Positions 1 through 7,841 of a stretch of 10,130 nt of DNA are shown here, one piece after another (positions within the stretch are counted from its first letter, which is position 1; every line of letters starts with the position of its first letter). This stretch comes from Euperipatoides rowelli (Eukaryota; Onychophora; Udeonychophora; Euonychophora; Peripatopsidae). A program made the translations under genes and the position numbers. The notes beneath the pieces were generated by a model, which had not been told where the DNA came from, did no database searches, and worked only from the letters and a program-made list of their open reading frames with translations. Location: NCBI GenBank assembly GCA_003024985.2, contig PXIH01S0000289.1. The stretch is one strand, 5' to 3'.

Positions 1-580
1 GTTGACGAAATATTTGTTTTTAACTTTTTAGAATATAAATTTTTCGTTTTTAAACCAATGGGGGTAGGGGGGAGGGGCAAAAAATGTGAAGTGGAAAATG
101 GATGGAGGGGGCAAAAGAATTACCACCAATTTGGCCGGTTAAGTTTTACAATTGGAAAATAAGATTGCTTTCGTTTTTAAACCGATGGGGTAGAGGAGGG
201 GGAACAAGTGGACAAAATAAGATTGGGTTTTAACTTCTAGAATTTGCAAAAAAAAAATTTGGGGGGGAGGGGGCCAAAACGGTGGGAGGAGAAAGAACAG
301 GGGGAAGGGGGAAGGTGGAGGGAAAAAACGAATTTCCGTCAATGCGGACGGTTTAGCTTTAGAATTAGAAAATAAGATTTTTTAAAAAACAAACGGGGGA
401 ATGGAATAAGATTTTTTTTTTTTTTTAAACCAATGAGGGGAGGGAGATGGGGTGAAACAGGGGGAAGGGGGCCAAAAACAAGTGGAGTGGGGAAATAATG
501 AATTTTTGTCATTTTGAACGATTGATCTTTTACAATTTGAAAATAAGATTTTTTTATTTTAAAACATCCTAAGGGGAATA
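1..580. repeat. Degenerate G-rich tandem repeat, about 2.5-3 copies
   Basis: A conserved segment recurs three times: a part starting near AATTxxxGTCAAT or similar, running through a TTTTACAATT-like stretch and ending GAAAATAAGATT. The copies end at about 166, 379 and 550, giving spacings of about 213 and 171 bp. Each is followed by a T-rich stretch, AAACCAATG or AAACCGATG, and purine runs such as AGGGGGAACAAG and GGGGGAAGGGGG. The + strand is markedly G-rich and C-poor. Copies differ by many substitutions and length changes, so this is an old or fast-drifting satellite-like array. It may continue to the left of the window. Minus-strand open frames here read as Pro/Phe-rich low-complexity peptide caused by the G runs and are not genes. 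Confidence 0.75.
437..471 (+). other. G-quadruplex-capable tract
   Basis: The + strand carries G-runs of 4, 3, 4, 5 and 5 bases (437-440, 442-444, 449-452, 460-464, 467-471) with spacers of 1, 4, 7 and 2 bases. This meets the usual four-run, loop 1-7 pattern for an intramolecular G-quadruplex. Similar but less regular runs occur at 60-77 and 300-322 in the same array. Folding is inferred from the pattern only. Confidence 0.6.
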
Positions 581-636
581 TGTTCGGCACACTGAGCTCT
601 ATATACAACTCAGTGGTTCTGCATGGGTTAAGCTAG

Positions 637-833
637 TTTATTTTTAATATGAAATCGCTTAGTTTCAATTGGTTAATTTATCAATGTGTAATTCTATCAT
701 GATATGCACCAACTAAAACCTCCTATACCGTACAGATTTTAGTTAGTTTAACTTTGTGTAACTTATATCACGATAGAATTACACACTGATAAATTAACCA
801 ATTAAAACTAAACGATTTCTTATTAAAAATAAA
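637..833. repeat. Foldback element with 69-bp arms
   Basis: The left arm (637-705) and right arm (765-833) are reverse complements at about 64 of 69 positions and flank a 59-bp spacer. Homology continues outward with small gaps, to about 628 on the left (TTAAGCT) and 846 on the right (AGCTTTAA). The spacer has its own short hairpin, AACTAAAA (711-718) against TTTTAGTT (737-744). A further small hairpin, ACTGAG (591-596) against CTCAGT (609-614), lies just upstream. No clear target duplication is visible at the outer ends. It may be a palindromic MITE or a local inverted duplication. There is no coding capacity. Confidence 0.8.
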
Positions 834-921
834 TGAGCAGCTTTAATTACTTTTTTTTGTTGCAAGTTTTAGGGAGGAATTTTTTTTTAACAAGTTTGCT
901 GCGTTTGACTCAAATGCTGAT

Positions 922-937
922 GACTCGAATCCGAGTC
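922..937. repeat. Imperfect 16-bp palindrome GACTCGAATCCGAGTC
   Basis: This differs by one base from the perfect palindrome GACTCGGATCCGAGTC at 1812-1827. It is preceded by another GACTC (907-911). The context GCTGCGTTTGACTC upstream resembles, in inverted form, the GAGACGCAGC near 1879-1888, so the set could mark the ends of an old element. That link is speculative. Confidence 0.55.
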
Positions 938-948
938 CATTGTGTTAC

Positions 949-1005
949 AAGCTTCAAAATGCAAATATGAATTGGGNAAGCTTCAAAATGCAAATATGAA
1001 TTGGG
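949..1005. repeat. Exact 28-bp direct duplication across an N (probable assembly join)
   Basis: The 28 bases at 949-976 (beginning AAGCTTCAAAATG, ending TGAATTGGG) recur without change at 978-1005, separated only by the N at 977. The base before the first copy and the base after the second are both C, so the N probably stands for C. An exact repeat meeting at one undetermined base is the pattern left when two contigs with an unmerged overlap are joined. A true 29-bp tandem duplication is the alternative. Confidence 0.7.
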
Positions 1006-1335
1006 CAACAGTGTTAAACATATTTTTATCATTTAGGCACATAAAATAGGAAATAAAATAAAATATTTCTGGATCATTTGAAATTTTCTTTAGTTTTGGG
1101 GTCACAGGGACATTATTTTCAAAATTTATTAAGCGATTCTGAAATTTTGACTTGAACAGGTCCGTAATACAAATATTATAAAACATTTACAAATAAACTT
1201 GTACATTTTTAAAATCAGAATTTAATGCAGATTTCAAAAATGAAAAGCAAATAATTCTATCTCCAACGACAGAGAAACAGTAAAGGAAAATGTAAAATAA
1301 ACTGGCTTTTTCTTTTTTTTTCTTCTTTACAGCAG

Positions 1336-1780
1336 ACTTTTAGAAAAATAGTCATAAAACAAAATGTTTGTTTGAATTTTTTTTTCTTTATGCCTATATT
1401 AAAATTTCTGAGAAAAAATAGAACAAAAAATACTATTTAAGTCTTTTTCTATCTGTTATAGATTTTGAAATATTAAACATAAAATAGGCTATTATCTGGA
1501 CATGCAGTAAACACAAGCTTAATGAATGTGACATTTAGAAAAATAAGCATAAAAAAAATTGTTGGAATTTTTTTTTTCTTTATTTTAAAATTCCTGAGGA
1601 AAAAAATAGAAAAAAAATACTTTAATAAGTTTTTTTCTATCTGTTTTAGATTTTGAAATATTGTACATACAGTATATACAAGCGTAATGAATGCGGACAT
1701 TTAGCAAAAAAATTAAAAAAAAATCTGTTTGTTGGAAATCATTTCTGTTTATATATTATAATTCTAGATAAAAAATAGAA
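1336..1780. repeat. Degenerate tandem array, unit about 165-195 bp
   Basis: Blocks recur in the same order. ACATTTAGAAAAATA or variants start near 1336, 1531 and 1697. A T-run with TTCTTTAT, then AAAATTxCTGAG and AAAAAATAGAA, follows in the first two copies. TCTATCTGTTxTAGATTTTGAAATATT appears at about 1448 and 1636, 188 bp apart, followed by AAGCxTAATGAATG at about 1516 and 1681. The third copy is partial and more diverged, fading near 1780. Divergence and indels suggest an old local duplication series. No coding potential is seen. Confidence 0.75.
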
Positions 1781-1811
1781 GTTTTTGTCATAATAATTTG
1801 CATAAATATGT

Positions 1812-1827
1812 GACTCGGATCCGAGTC
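1812..1827. repeat. Perfect 16-bp palindrome GACTCGGATCCGAGTC
   Basis: All 16 bases read the same on both strands. It stands out in AT-rich DNA because ten of its bases are G or C and it holds two CpGs. It is related to the palindromes at 922-937 and 1868-1883. It could be a dyad protein-binding site or part of an element terminus; the sequence alone does not decide. Confidence 0.7.
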
Positions 1828-1867
1828 TTTCCGCACACAGTAATAAAAATATTAGCAATATGCGGCT

Positions 1868-1883
1868 GACTCAGATCTGAGAC
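1868..1883. repeat. Palindrome GACTCAGATCTGAGAC (12-bp perfect core)
   Basis: The core CTCAGATCTGAG (1870-1881) is a perfect dyad. With its flanks it resembles the GACTCGGATCCGAGTC palindrome 56 bp upstream, with the central GGATCC replaced by AGATCT. The paired change on both sides keeps the symmetry. Confidence 0.55.
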
Positions 1884-2850
1884 GCAGCCTAAAAACTACA
1901 CATTTCATAATAATAATTTTGAGATTTATATAAAGATATCATATCTATTAAATGCATTTTATAAGAAAAAACTATTACGCATATAGCGGAGTATTTCAAA
2001 TTAGCTTCCGCAGCGAACGTGTTAACTAGCTAAAAAGTAAACGAAAATCGTTTGTGTCACCCTCCCACAATATTTTCCATCTGAGATTCATAATTCCTTA
2101 GTTAAAATTTACTCTTTACCCTTTGCAAGCAGCCTGTACCCACTAGCAATAAAAATTTGAACGAGATTTCTTCATGCTCCCAAGAAATGATTAGGAGTCG
2201 TCTAAAAATAATATTTCTAAAGCATTAAAAATACATTTCATTGGCTAAGATTTACATTATATAGGTAGCAGGGAACAATTTGTAGCAAAAATTTGAGCGA
2301 ACACAAAAGTATCGTTTCTTAATAAGTGCACACAGGATACAATAGGTGGTGCTAAATCACCAGAATCAAAATTGATTTTTATCCAGGAAAAGCAACAAGA
2401 CTGAAATATCGTTGAGGAAAACTCAATGGTCCCCTGAGTGATTAACCATCAGAATGGTGCCTCATCTCCTTCAACATTTATTTACTGCTGCATTTCCCAA
2501 CGGATTGGGTGGGACAGTCAGAAAACACAATCTCTGGGGGCACAACCCCTCAAAAAATTTTCCGTTAGGTTGCGTCAAGGATAAAGTTACTGAACACAAG
2601 TTCATGATGTCACGCAGTTGAAAGCGAAGATAAGACACTATTACAGGGTTTCTTAACCCGTTAAACATAACATGAGAAACAGAATATTGATTAGATATGC
2701 TTCAAACCCTGTTCAGCATTCATGTAAAAGTTGAATAAAAACTTGAGCTTATCTACATTTTCCCGAAAACTGTTCGTTGAGCTACCCTTCATCAGGTTTT
2801 TTTTTTTTTTTTTAAAAAAAAAGATTTTTCGTAATGAGGGAAAACTTTGT
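1884..2850. other. Gene-free stretch, possible old hAT remnant in part
   Basis: Most of this is plain AT-rich DNA. Positions 2400-2660 are less AT-rich and include a GGGG/CCCC hairpin near 2536-2550 and CAGGGTTTCTTAACC at 2644, which resembles hAT termini of the CAGNG type. AAACCCTG at 2704-2711 is its short inverted match, but I found no target duplication, so an element cannot be claimed. A 65-codon minus-strand frame at 2471-2668 has no recognisable domain. A T17 run followed by A9 (2797-2822) precedes the hAT-like element. Confidence 0.4.
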
Positions 2851-2858
2851 GAGCACAC
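2851..2858. repeat. Left target-site duplication of hAT-like element
   Basis: GAGCACAC directly before the left TIR matches GAGCACAA (3413-3420) directly after the right TIR at 7 of 8 positions. Eight bases is the duplication length typical of hAT transposases. Confidence 0.75.
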
Positions 2859-3412
2859 CAGGGCCCCCACATCCTAATCGATGCCCCAGGGCTGGAAATC
2901 CAGGCAAGTCTCTTAATATATTTTTGATAAGCATTTTTTTTTGGCTGTTAATTATGTCATAAAAATGTAGTTTCTTGTGTAGTTTGGTCGAGGACGGTAC
3001 ACTTTTAACAGCAAACTTTTTTTAATTATTTTTTATTGGAATAATTTTATATTTTGGATGAAGGGTGGATTTTATGGGTAATTTTGGCCAAAATTACCAC
3101 AAAAATATAAGAAGTTTCTTCCAAAATATTTAGCTTCCGTGTTTATAGTAAAATCCACCAGGTGGTATCTACACAAATGGCTATATTATAATGGCTAACA
3201 TGATTAACGAAGTGGTTTTTGCCCAAACGATTATATTTTATAGACAACTAAGTGCCCTTGGCACGGTCATTTATTTTAAAGAAATCTTTAAATTTGCGTA
3301 AAAAAATCTTGAGATTTCCTAATATATTTTTGCTGATAAAAGCGTACCGTCCCCGTTTGGTTATATACAGGGCTTCCGGGATGACAAGCCCCTCCCCCTT
3401 GTGGGGGCCCTG
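2859..3412. mobile_element. Non-autonomous hAT-like DNA transposon (554 bp)
   Basis: The ends are a perfect 13-bp inverted repeat, CAGGGCCCCCACA (2859-2871; complement at 3400-3412), flanked by an 8-bp duplication with one mismatch. The CAGNG-type terminus and 8-bp duplication are hallmarks of the hAT superfamily. Inside are nested inverted repeats: 2992-3012 against 3332-3352 (19 of 21 paired, GGACGGTAC core), GGTGGATTTTA (3064-3074) against TAAAATCCACC (3149-3159), and a 22-bp central palindrome (3077-3098). TAATATATTTTTG also repeats directly at 2914 and 3320. There is no transposase frame, so mobilisation would need an enzyme from elsewhere. The subfamily is not identified. Confidence 0.85.
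3077..3098. repeat. Perfect 22-bp palindrome inside hAT-like element
   Basis: GGTAATTTTGG followed by its exact reverse complement CCAAAATTACC, with no spacer. It lies within a larger inverted pair (3064-3074 with 3149-3159) and so forms part of a cruciform-capable core. Confidence 0.85.
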
Positions 3413-3420
3413 GAGCACAA
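3413..3420. repeat. Right target-site duplication of hAT-like element
   Basis: GAGCACAA, matching 2851-2858 except at the last base. Confidence 0.75.
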
Positions 3421-4086
3421 AATTTTGAATACATATTAACTGTGGATATCATTAGTGCTGTTAAATTACTAAAACATCAATAAATTTAAAAAAATCAAAG
3501 AATTAATAATTATAATATTTATTTTAATTCTCTATAAATACAATAATAAGCAGCCAAGAATAGGAATCTTCCTTTACAGAGTCTGGCTGCTATAGGCTAT
3601 ATACAGTACATACAGAAAATGTAAAACTATATAAGAAAGAAATATTTATCACATCGTTCAGTGGCAAAAAAAAAAAAAATTTCACCCATTCCAACTGCCC
3701 TGTCCTTACTCGGACTGTCACAATACAGCATATAATTTTCAATTATTTACAAGTACAGTATTAGTAAAATAAGAACTAGCATATTTTCTCAATTCATAAT
3801 TTCTGTTTGGCAATGTTTATAATTTTAAATTAAGACACTGAATGGATGTTAGACTATTAGCGGTCACATAGGCCCTTTGCACGAAAAAAAAATACACTCC
3901 ATCATTAAATAAAATATGTGGAGGGGGAGGGGGAACAAGAGCATAAAATGAGGATTTAATGTCCTTTGCTATCAAAGTTCATGAAAATTCTGTAGGCTAC
4001 TACTAAATTTATCAAAGAAAATACTACAAATAATAAAGAAAAAATGTATAGCCTACAAAGTATGAATTGAAAAGTTTAAAAATCAT

Positions 4087-4098
4087 GGGGGGGGGGGG
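4087..4098 (+). repeat. G12 homopolymer
   Basis: Twelve consecutive G on the + strand followed by AGAGTGG. Length is uncertain in any assembly because long G runs are often miscalled. Confidence 0.8.
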
Positions 4099-4570
4099 AG
4101 AGTGGCTTATATCGCAGAATTACATTTCATTTTAGTTCAGTATAGCATTGCAAGAACTTGTAATATTGTTTTAAATGGCAAAAGCAATTCAAACCCAACC
4201 ATAAGCAAGATCTAACAATATTTTGATCCTAATAAAACACACTCAGCCAGAGTGGCAATATACAAAAAAAAAATAGGTGGACTTTTAACAAATTTCATTT
4301 CACTTTTATTCTAATTAAAGAAAAAAATATATAACTTTAAATTATTCAATTCCGATGAAATGAAAAGTAAGGTAACGATTAGGTTAGACCCAGAAGCAAG
4401 GCCTTGGCTTTCAACCCAATTTTAAAAATATACCAATTCGAAATAACATCAGAATAACCAAAAATTTTAACTTATAAAATGATGTTGATATAAATTATTT
4501 TAGCTCGAATTCCTCCAATTCTTAAAAAATGTATAAGTCAATCCATCCAGCTTTATTCTCCTGCCTAAAT

Positions 4571-4586
4571 TAGGCTATATAGCCTA
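4571..4586. repeat. Perfect 16-bp palindrome TAGGCTATATAGCCTA
   Basis: Two opposed copies of the TAGGCTA word around a central AT, perfectly self-complementary. A 14-bp version, TAGGCTATAGCCTA, is at 6056-6069, and a shorter AGGCTATAGCCT is at 6113-6124. Confidence 0.85.
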
Positions 4587-4691
4587 AGCAATTATAATCC
4601 AATTTAATCAACAATTAAGTTAATGAAATCATTAGTATAAAAGAATGGCTAAGTTTAAAAATTTATGTTTTGATCTGAATAGCAATACAGT

Positions 4692-4736
4692 ATTTTTTTT
4701 TTTTATTTATTTTTTTTTTTTTTGGGGGTGGGGGGG
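4692..4736 (+). repeat. Poly-T tract followed by G5-T-G7
   Basis: A nearly pure T tract (4692-4723, broken by a few A) runs directly into GGGGGTGGGGGGG (4724-4736). This is a simple-sequence junction with strong strand asymmetry. No function is implied. Confidence 0.75.
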
Positions 4737-5920
4737 ATGCTTGAACATTAGGCTAGCTACTCTCTTGTAATGGGAAAAGATCTTAACATCTGAATTTTGC
4801 TACTTGTTATTTTTTTCATAATAGGCTTATTTTTTTTAAACTAGCTTTGTAGGCTACCTAAACAGAAATATCCATTTGCACTGTATCAAGAAAGAAATTT
4901 AGCATATTTTACTAATAGCCTATAGTTGTATGCCTATTTTCAGATTTTACCTATTTATTTTAAACATTGTACTCTTANAACATACACGGCATGCACGATG
5001 CTTAGACAAATGTAAAGCAGAAAAAATAGTTATACTTCGAATTAATAAAACAACCATGATGAGTTATGTATGGGTACCAGATCTTCTTATCCTAAACTGT
5101 AGATAAAAATGTAAATATAATGGAGGTGAAATGACTAAATTATAAAAAGTATTAAATAATTAGACCCAGTTTGCTTCATAAGTAAATGTTGGTTGGTAAC
5201 AATAGATGACTGATCTATCTCCAGGTAGCCTACAGTACTATAGCCTATAGGTTTTTTAAATAAATTATTTTGTTGCTTTTAATTAACTTTGTCACTTCAT
5301 AGATACCTGTACATAGGCTAAACCTTCTTTAAATGATAATTTTCACATGGATTGTATTGCAATGACAATACCCTTCCTTGTCTAATGTATACTGCTCATT
5401 TATCTATTTATTTAGCAATCACTTCATCACCAACATGCATAATAACTGACTAAAAGTAGGCTCTGTTCTTAGATGCATCAATGAGTTTACTATAGGCTAC
5501 ACACCTCCCTGAATTTTAAACAAGATATGGGCTCAAATACACCACTGTACACATGTATGTACTTTGGACTGGAGACAAGTAGGCTAATTGAGAATGCATC
5601 AAAATAGTTTGCATTTTGTTTCTTATTGTAACGTTGCTATTAAATATAATGGTAAATAATTTGTGTGAATCATTTTTCGTGCCATACAAGTCTTGATTAA
5701 TGTTGAAAGACAATAACTTTTTTTTTTTTAAATATACAAAAACCTACTGCATTACCTTTTTTTTTATAATGCTAATTATGGAATGCCCATTTTTATAATT
5801 AGATTATAATAGTATGGTTCATCCAAATTTGGAATATCAATGAGTTTTAAACAAGCTAGATATTCTAATTGGCCAAAAAATTTAATAATTTATCTTATTG
5901 GCAGTTATAGCCTATAAGAA

Positions 5921-5948
5921 TTTTTTTTTTTTTTTAAAAAAAAAAAAA
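5921..5948. repeat. T15-A13 self-complementary tract
   Basis: Fifteen T followed directly by thirteen A, able to fold back on itself. A second T tract of about 15 follows near 5968-5982. A similar T17-A9 tract lies at 2797-2822. These could be two oppositely oriented retroelement tails or simple-repeat expansions. Confidence 0.7.
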
Positions 5949-6055
5949 TATCGGCCAATAGGTGACTTTTTTTTTTTTTTTTGAGGGGAGAGAACAGGTC
6001 TGCAAGTGAGATCACTAAGATTGAGATACATAACTACAATAGCTGGTATTCATTG

Positions 6056-6069
6056 TAGGCTATAGCCTA
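6056..6069. repeat. Perfect 14-bp palindrome TAGGCTATAGCCTA
   Basis: Opposed TAGGCTA and TAGCCTA directly abutting. It sits 50-60 bp from a second near-identical pair at 6113-6125 (AGGCTATAGCCTAGGCCTA). Confidence 0.85.
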
Positions 6070-6337
6070 TTACTTGCGTATAATGTAAAAACTGTAACTG
6101 TACAGTAAATGCAGGCTATAGCCTAGGCCTATTGTATTTTTTCTGATAAATTAGGCTATTTTTTTAAAAAAAAGTCACACTCTAAAGGGAAAAAAAAACA
6201 AGTTTAGTTTCTCACATTCCCATTTCTATTAAAATAGTTTCCTTCATTACAAAGTTGGCCTCCATATTACCATTAGCATAGTTACGGTGAGACAATTGGT
6301 AGTTTTAATTTTAATCTAATCAATCGTAACTTTTCTC

Positions 6338-6367
6338 AAAAAAAAAAAATTCTAGCCTAATAATTGT
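6338..6367. repeat. Probable left target-site duplication of SINE
   Basis: An A-run followed by AAATTCTA, CTA and AATTGT matches AAATTCTACTAATTGT at 6624-6646, allowing small indels. An A-rich start to the duplication fits insertion by an L1-type endonuclease. Confidence 0.6.
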
Positions 6368-6370
6368 CAA

Positions 6371-6623
6371 GATGCAGTGGTCAAGTCGGGAGCGCATAGG
6401 ACTGCCGCATCTCTTGACATAGGTTCGATCCTCGGGGATGCTAGACGCTAGTACCTTTCAGGTTTTTTCCGGGCCCGGGGTAAAGGTGTTTTTTTTTCCC
6501 GTGCAAGGGATCATTAATATCCCAAATACACGGAAATTAAACGCTGTAGCCTAGGTCTTAATACGGTTAAAGCTGGGGGTGGGAACACGGCACTTATTAA
6601 GAACCAGTAAAACTATGGTTTTT
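6371..6623 (+). mobile_element. tRNA-derived SINE
   Basis: The 5' part resembles a tRNA gene with an internal RNA polymerase III promoter. The A box is TGGTCAAGTCGG (6378-6389) and the B box GGTTCGATCCT (6422-6432, one base off the GGTTCGANNCC consensus), about 44 bp apart. The locus is not a working tRNA: the T-arm does not pair well and there is no clean acceptor stem. A body follows with GGGCCCGGGG, a short T run and a stem-loop at 6499-6533, ending near an A-rich tract at 6624. Imperfect target duplications flank it. It is more GC-rich than its surroundings, as expected of a recent insert. It has no protein; retroposition would depend on a partner LINE. I do not recognise the family. The 3' limit is inferred from the flanking repeat. 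Confidence 0.8.
6499..6533 (+). other. Two-part stem-loop in the SINE body
   Basis: CCGTG (6499-6503) pairs with CACGG (6529-6533), and inside it GGGAT (6507-6511) pairs with ATCCC (6519-6523) around a 7-base loop. Body domains of SINEs can be conserved between families; whether this one is would need a family comparison. Confidence 0.7.
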
Positions 6624-6646
6624 AAAAAAAAAATTCTACTAATTGT
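6624..6646. repeat. Probable right target-site duplication and A-rich tail of SINE
   Basis: AAAAAAAAAATTCTACTAAT followed by TGT mirrors 6338-6367. Because the site itself begins with A's, the tail and duplication cannot be separated exactly. Confidence 0.6.
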
Positions 6647-7625
6647 GCTAGGTAATTATTAAAATGTTTTTATCCATCATTAAATTTGTACACAGTAGGC
6701 GACTGATACCGATATATAAAGCTAATCCAAATAAACATGATCTTAGCGTCTATGGCCAATATAAACAGGCATCCCTAGTTGTTGTTTATAGGCTATAACT
6801 ATAGCTTATACACATACAGTGTAGGCAATTCAGTAAACATAAAATACTTTGAAAATATTAAAATGTGCTAATTCCAAAGGTTGTGCCTAGATAATCTAAC
6901 CCATTGTAATCATTCCAAAATCCCAAACTATTGATAGCACATACAAAATTAACCAAAGCAATAAAATCAATCTACTATCCCAAAATGAATAATTTTATGG
7001 CAAGGACCTTGTGAGAACATCGTCCCCCAGAAAATATCAAACATAGTAAAAAATCTTTAGTAATTTACCGTACTTTTATAACATTTAGACTATACTGTGG
7101 TTTGTGAAAACTATTTTTCTCTTCTGAAAAGATAATTGAAAACGGTTTCCTTTTTATAGGCTACTAAAAAAAATTGTCTCATGGCAATGGATCACTTTTC
7201 TTTGGTATAGCTTGTAAACTAGATTTTAGCTAGAAATTTCAGTTAAAGCAGGTTGCCATATTCACACTGAATTTTAATGGGGATACTGTAAATGAAAAAA
7301 AAAACCCCACCTGTTTATATTAGGCCTGACATGTTTACCTACTCAATTTACCAGGTGTGCCTAAATTAACTTGATGAGTTTATAATTCTTTCAAATTTAT
7401 ATAGGCCTAATCTAACACTTAATTTTGATGTCAACTTTTTTTTTTAAATAAAATTACAATTAGAAATATGCCTCATAATAAAAAAATGCAATGGCAACAC
7501 AGTTTTGCAATTTAGATTCTCTATGATAGTAAGAATTAATTCTCCACACAGTACTTACACTACCGGTACTAAAAGAAACATGACAATAATTGTAAACTTT
7601 AACTGATCTGTCTTCGGCTACTAAC
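6647..7625. other. Gene-free AT-rich stretch
   Basis: I see no gene, RNA or bounded element. The TAGGCTA word occurs at 6789 and 7157, and the related AGGCCT form at 7322 and 7404. The minus-strand frame at 7460-7669 runs across the left end of the following MITE and has no recognisable domain. Confidence 0.5.
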
Positions 7626-7633
7626 GTATGGAT
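7626..7633. repeat. Left target-site duplication of hAT MITE
   Basis: GTATGGAT, matching GTCTGGAT (7842-7849) at 7 of 8 positions and directly abutting the TIR. Confidence 0.75.
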
Positions 7634-7841
7634 CAGTGGCGGTCTGGACCTAAAAATATTGGTTGCCATGAGACAAAAGGGGCCCGCCCAAAAATCTGAT
7701 GAGCTTTTTTTTTTTTGGTTGTATGGACATTTTGTTACCTTGTCAGTAAAATTTCCTAAGCTTTTTTTTTTGTTGTATGGACATCCTTAGAGGGGCCCCC
7801 TTGCCATCAGGCAAACTGATACCCTGGCCAGTCCGCCACTG
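7634..7841. mobile_element. hAT-type MITE (208 bp)
   Basis: The ends form a 14-bp inverted repeat with one mismatch: CAGTGGCGGTCTGG (7634-7647) against CAGTGGCGGACTGG (complement of 7828-7841). CAGTGGCG is a terminus widely seen in animal hAT elements, and the flanks show an 8-bp duplication with one mismatch. Next to the ends lie subterminal GGGGCCC blocks (7680-7686 and 7792-7800) and a TTGCCAT shared by both sides. The centre holds a direct repeat: AGC, a T-run, then GTTGTATGGACAT ends at 7730 and again at 7784. There is no coding capacity, so transposition needs a transposase from elsewhere. Confidence 0.88.

Larger units (their letters stand above)
847..1335. other. Gene-free AT-rich stretch
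   Basis: Apart from the 922-937 palindrome and the 949-1005 duplication described separately, I see no gene or RNA. A pyrimidine-rich run ending TTTACAG (about 1305-1332) resembles a splice acceptor on the + strand, but no downstream frame supports an exon. Confidence 0.5.
3421..6337. other. Gene-free AT-rich stretch rich in TAGGCTA/TAGCCTA
   Basis: No gene, RNA or bounded mobile element is recognisable. Open frames are short and chance-like. Nineteen of the 29 exact TAGGCTA/TAGCCTA words in the window start here, at 3593, 3993, 4049, 4571, 4580, 4749, 4850, 4916, 5226, 5241, 5314, 5493, 5580, 5908, 6056, 6063, 6119 and 6152, with another at 6353 just beyond. Several form paired palindromes. 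Homopolymer runs include G12 (4087-4098) and T15A13 (5921-5948). AGGGGGAACAAG at 3928-3939 matches 197-208 in the left-hand array. The N at 4978 shows no duplication around it. Confidence 0.6.

Noticed and set aside
139-608. Two minus-strand open frames with Pro/Phe/Leu-rich peptides
   Set aside because: They are produced by the G-rich + strand and T-runs of a decayed tandem repeat, and have no domain or splice support.
611-632. CAGTGGTTCTGCATGGGTTAAG, resembling a hAT terminus
   Set aside because: No inverted partner or 8-bp target duplication was found.
1305-1332. Polypyrimidine tract ending in TTTACAG, like an intron 3' end
   Set aside because: Such tracts are common in T-rich DNA; nothing downstream looks like an exon.
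983-1700. Minus-strand open frames of 67 and 75 codons (983-1186 and 1473-1700)
   Set aside because: Lys/Phe/Ile/Asn-rich composition as expected from AT-rich DNA; the second lies inside a degenerate tandem array whose other copies do not keep the frame.
2471-2668. Minus-strand 65-codon frame with less biased composition
   Set aside because: No family recognised and no neighbouring exons; it may be part of an old transposon remnant, so I do not call a gene.
2644-2711. CAGGGTTT ... AAACCCTG inverted pair, 68 bp apart
   Set aside because: Only 8 bp pair, and the flanking 8-mers (CACTATTA and TTCAGCAT by my reading) do not match.
5516-5713. Minus-strand 65-codon frame
   Set aside because: No motif, no signal or exon context; consistent with chance.
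6371-6443. Functional tRNA gene
   Set aside because: The A and B boxes are present but T-arm pairing is poor, no proper acceptor stem forms, and the sequence continues into a SINE body.
7460-7669. Minus-strand 69-codon frame
   Set aside because: It crosses the left boundary of the hAT MITE at 7634, so it joins host and transposon sequence and is a chance frame.
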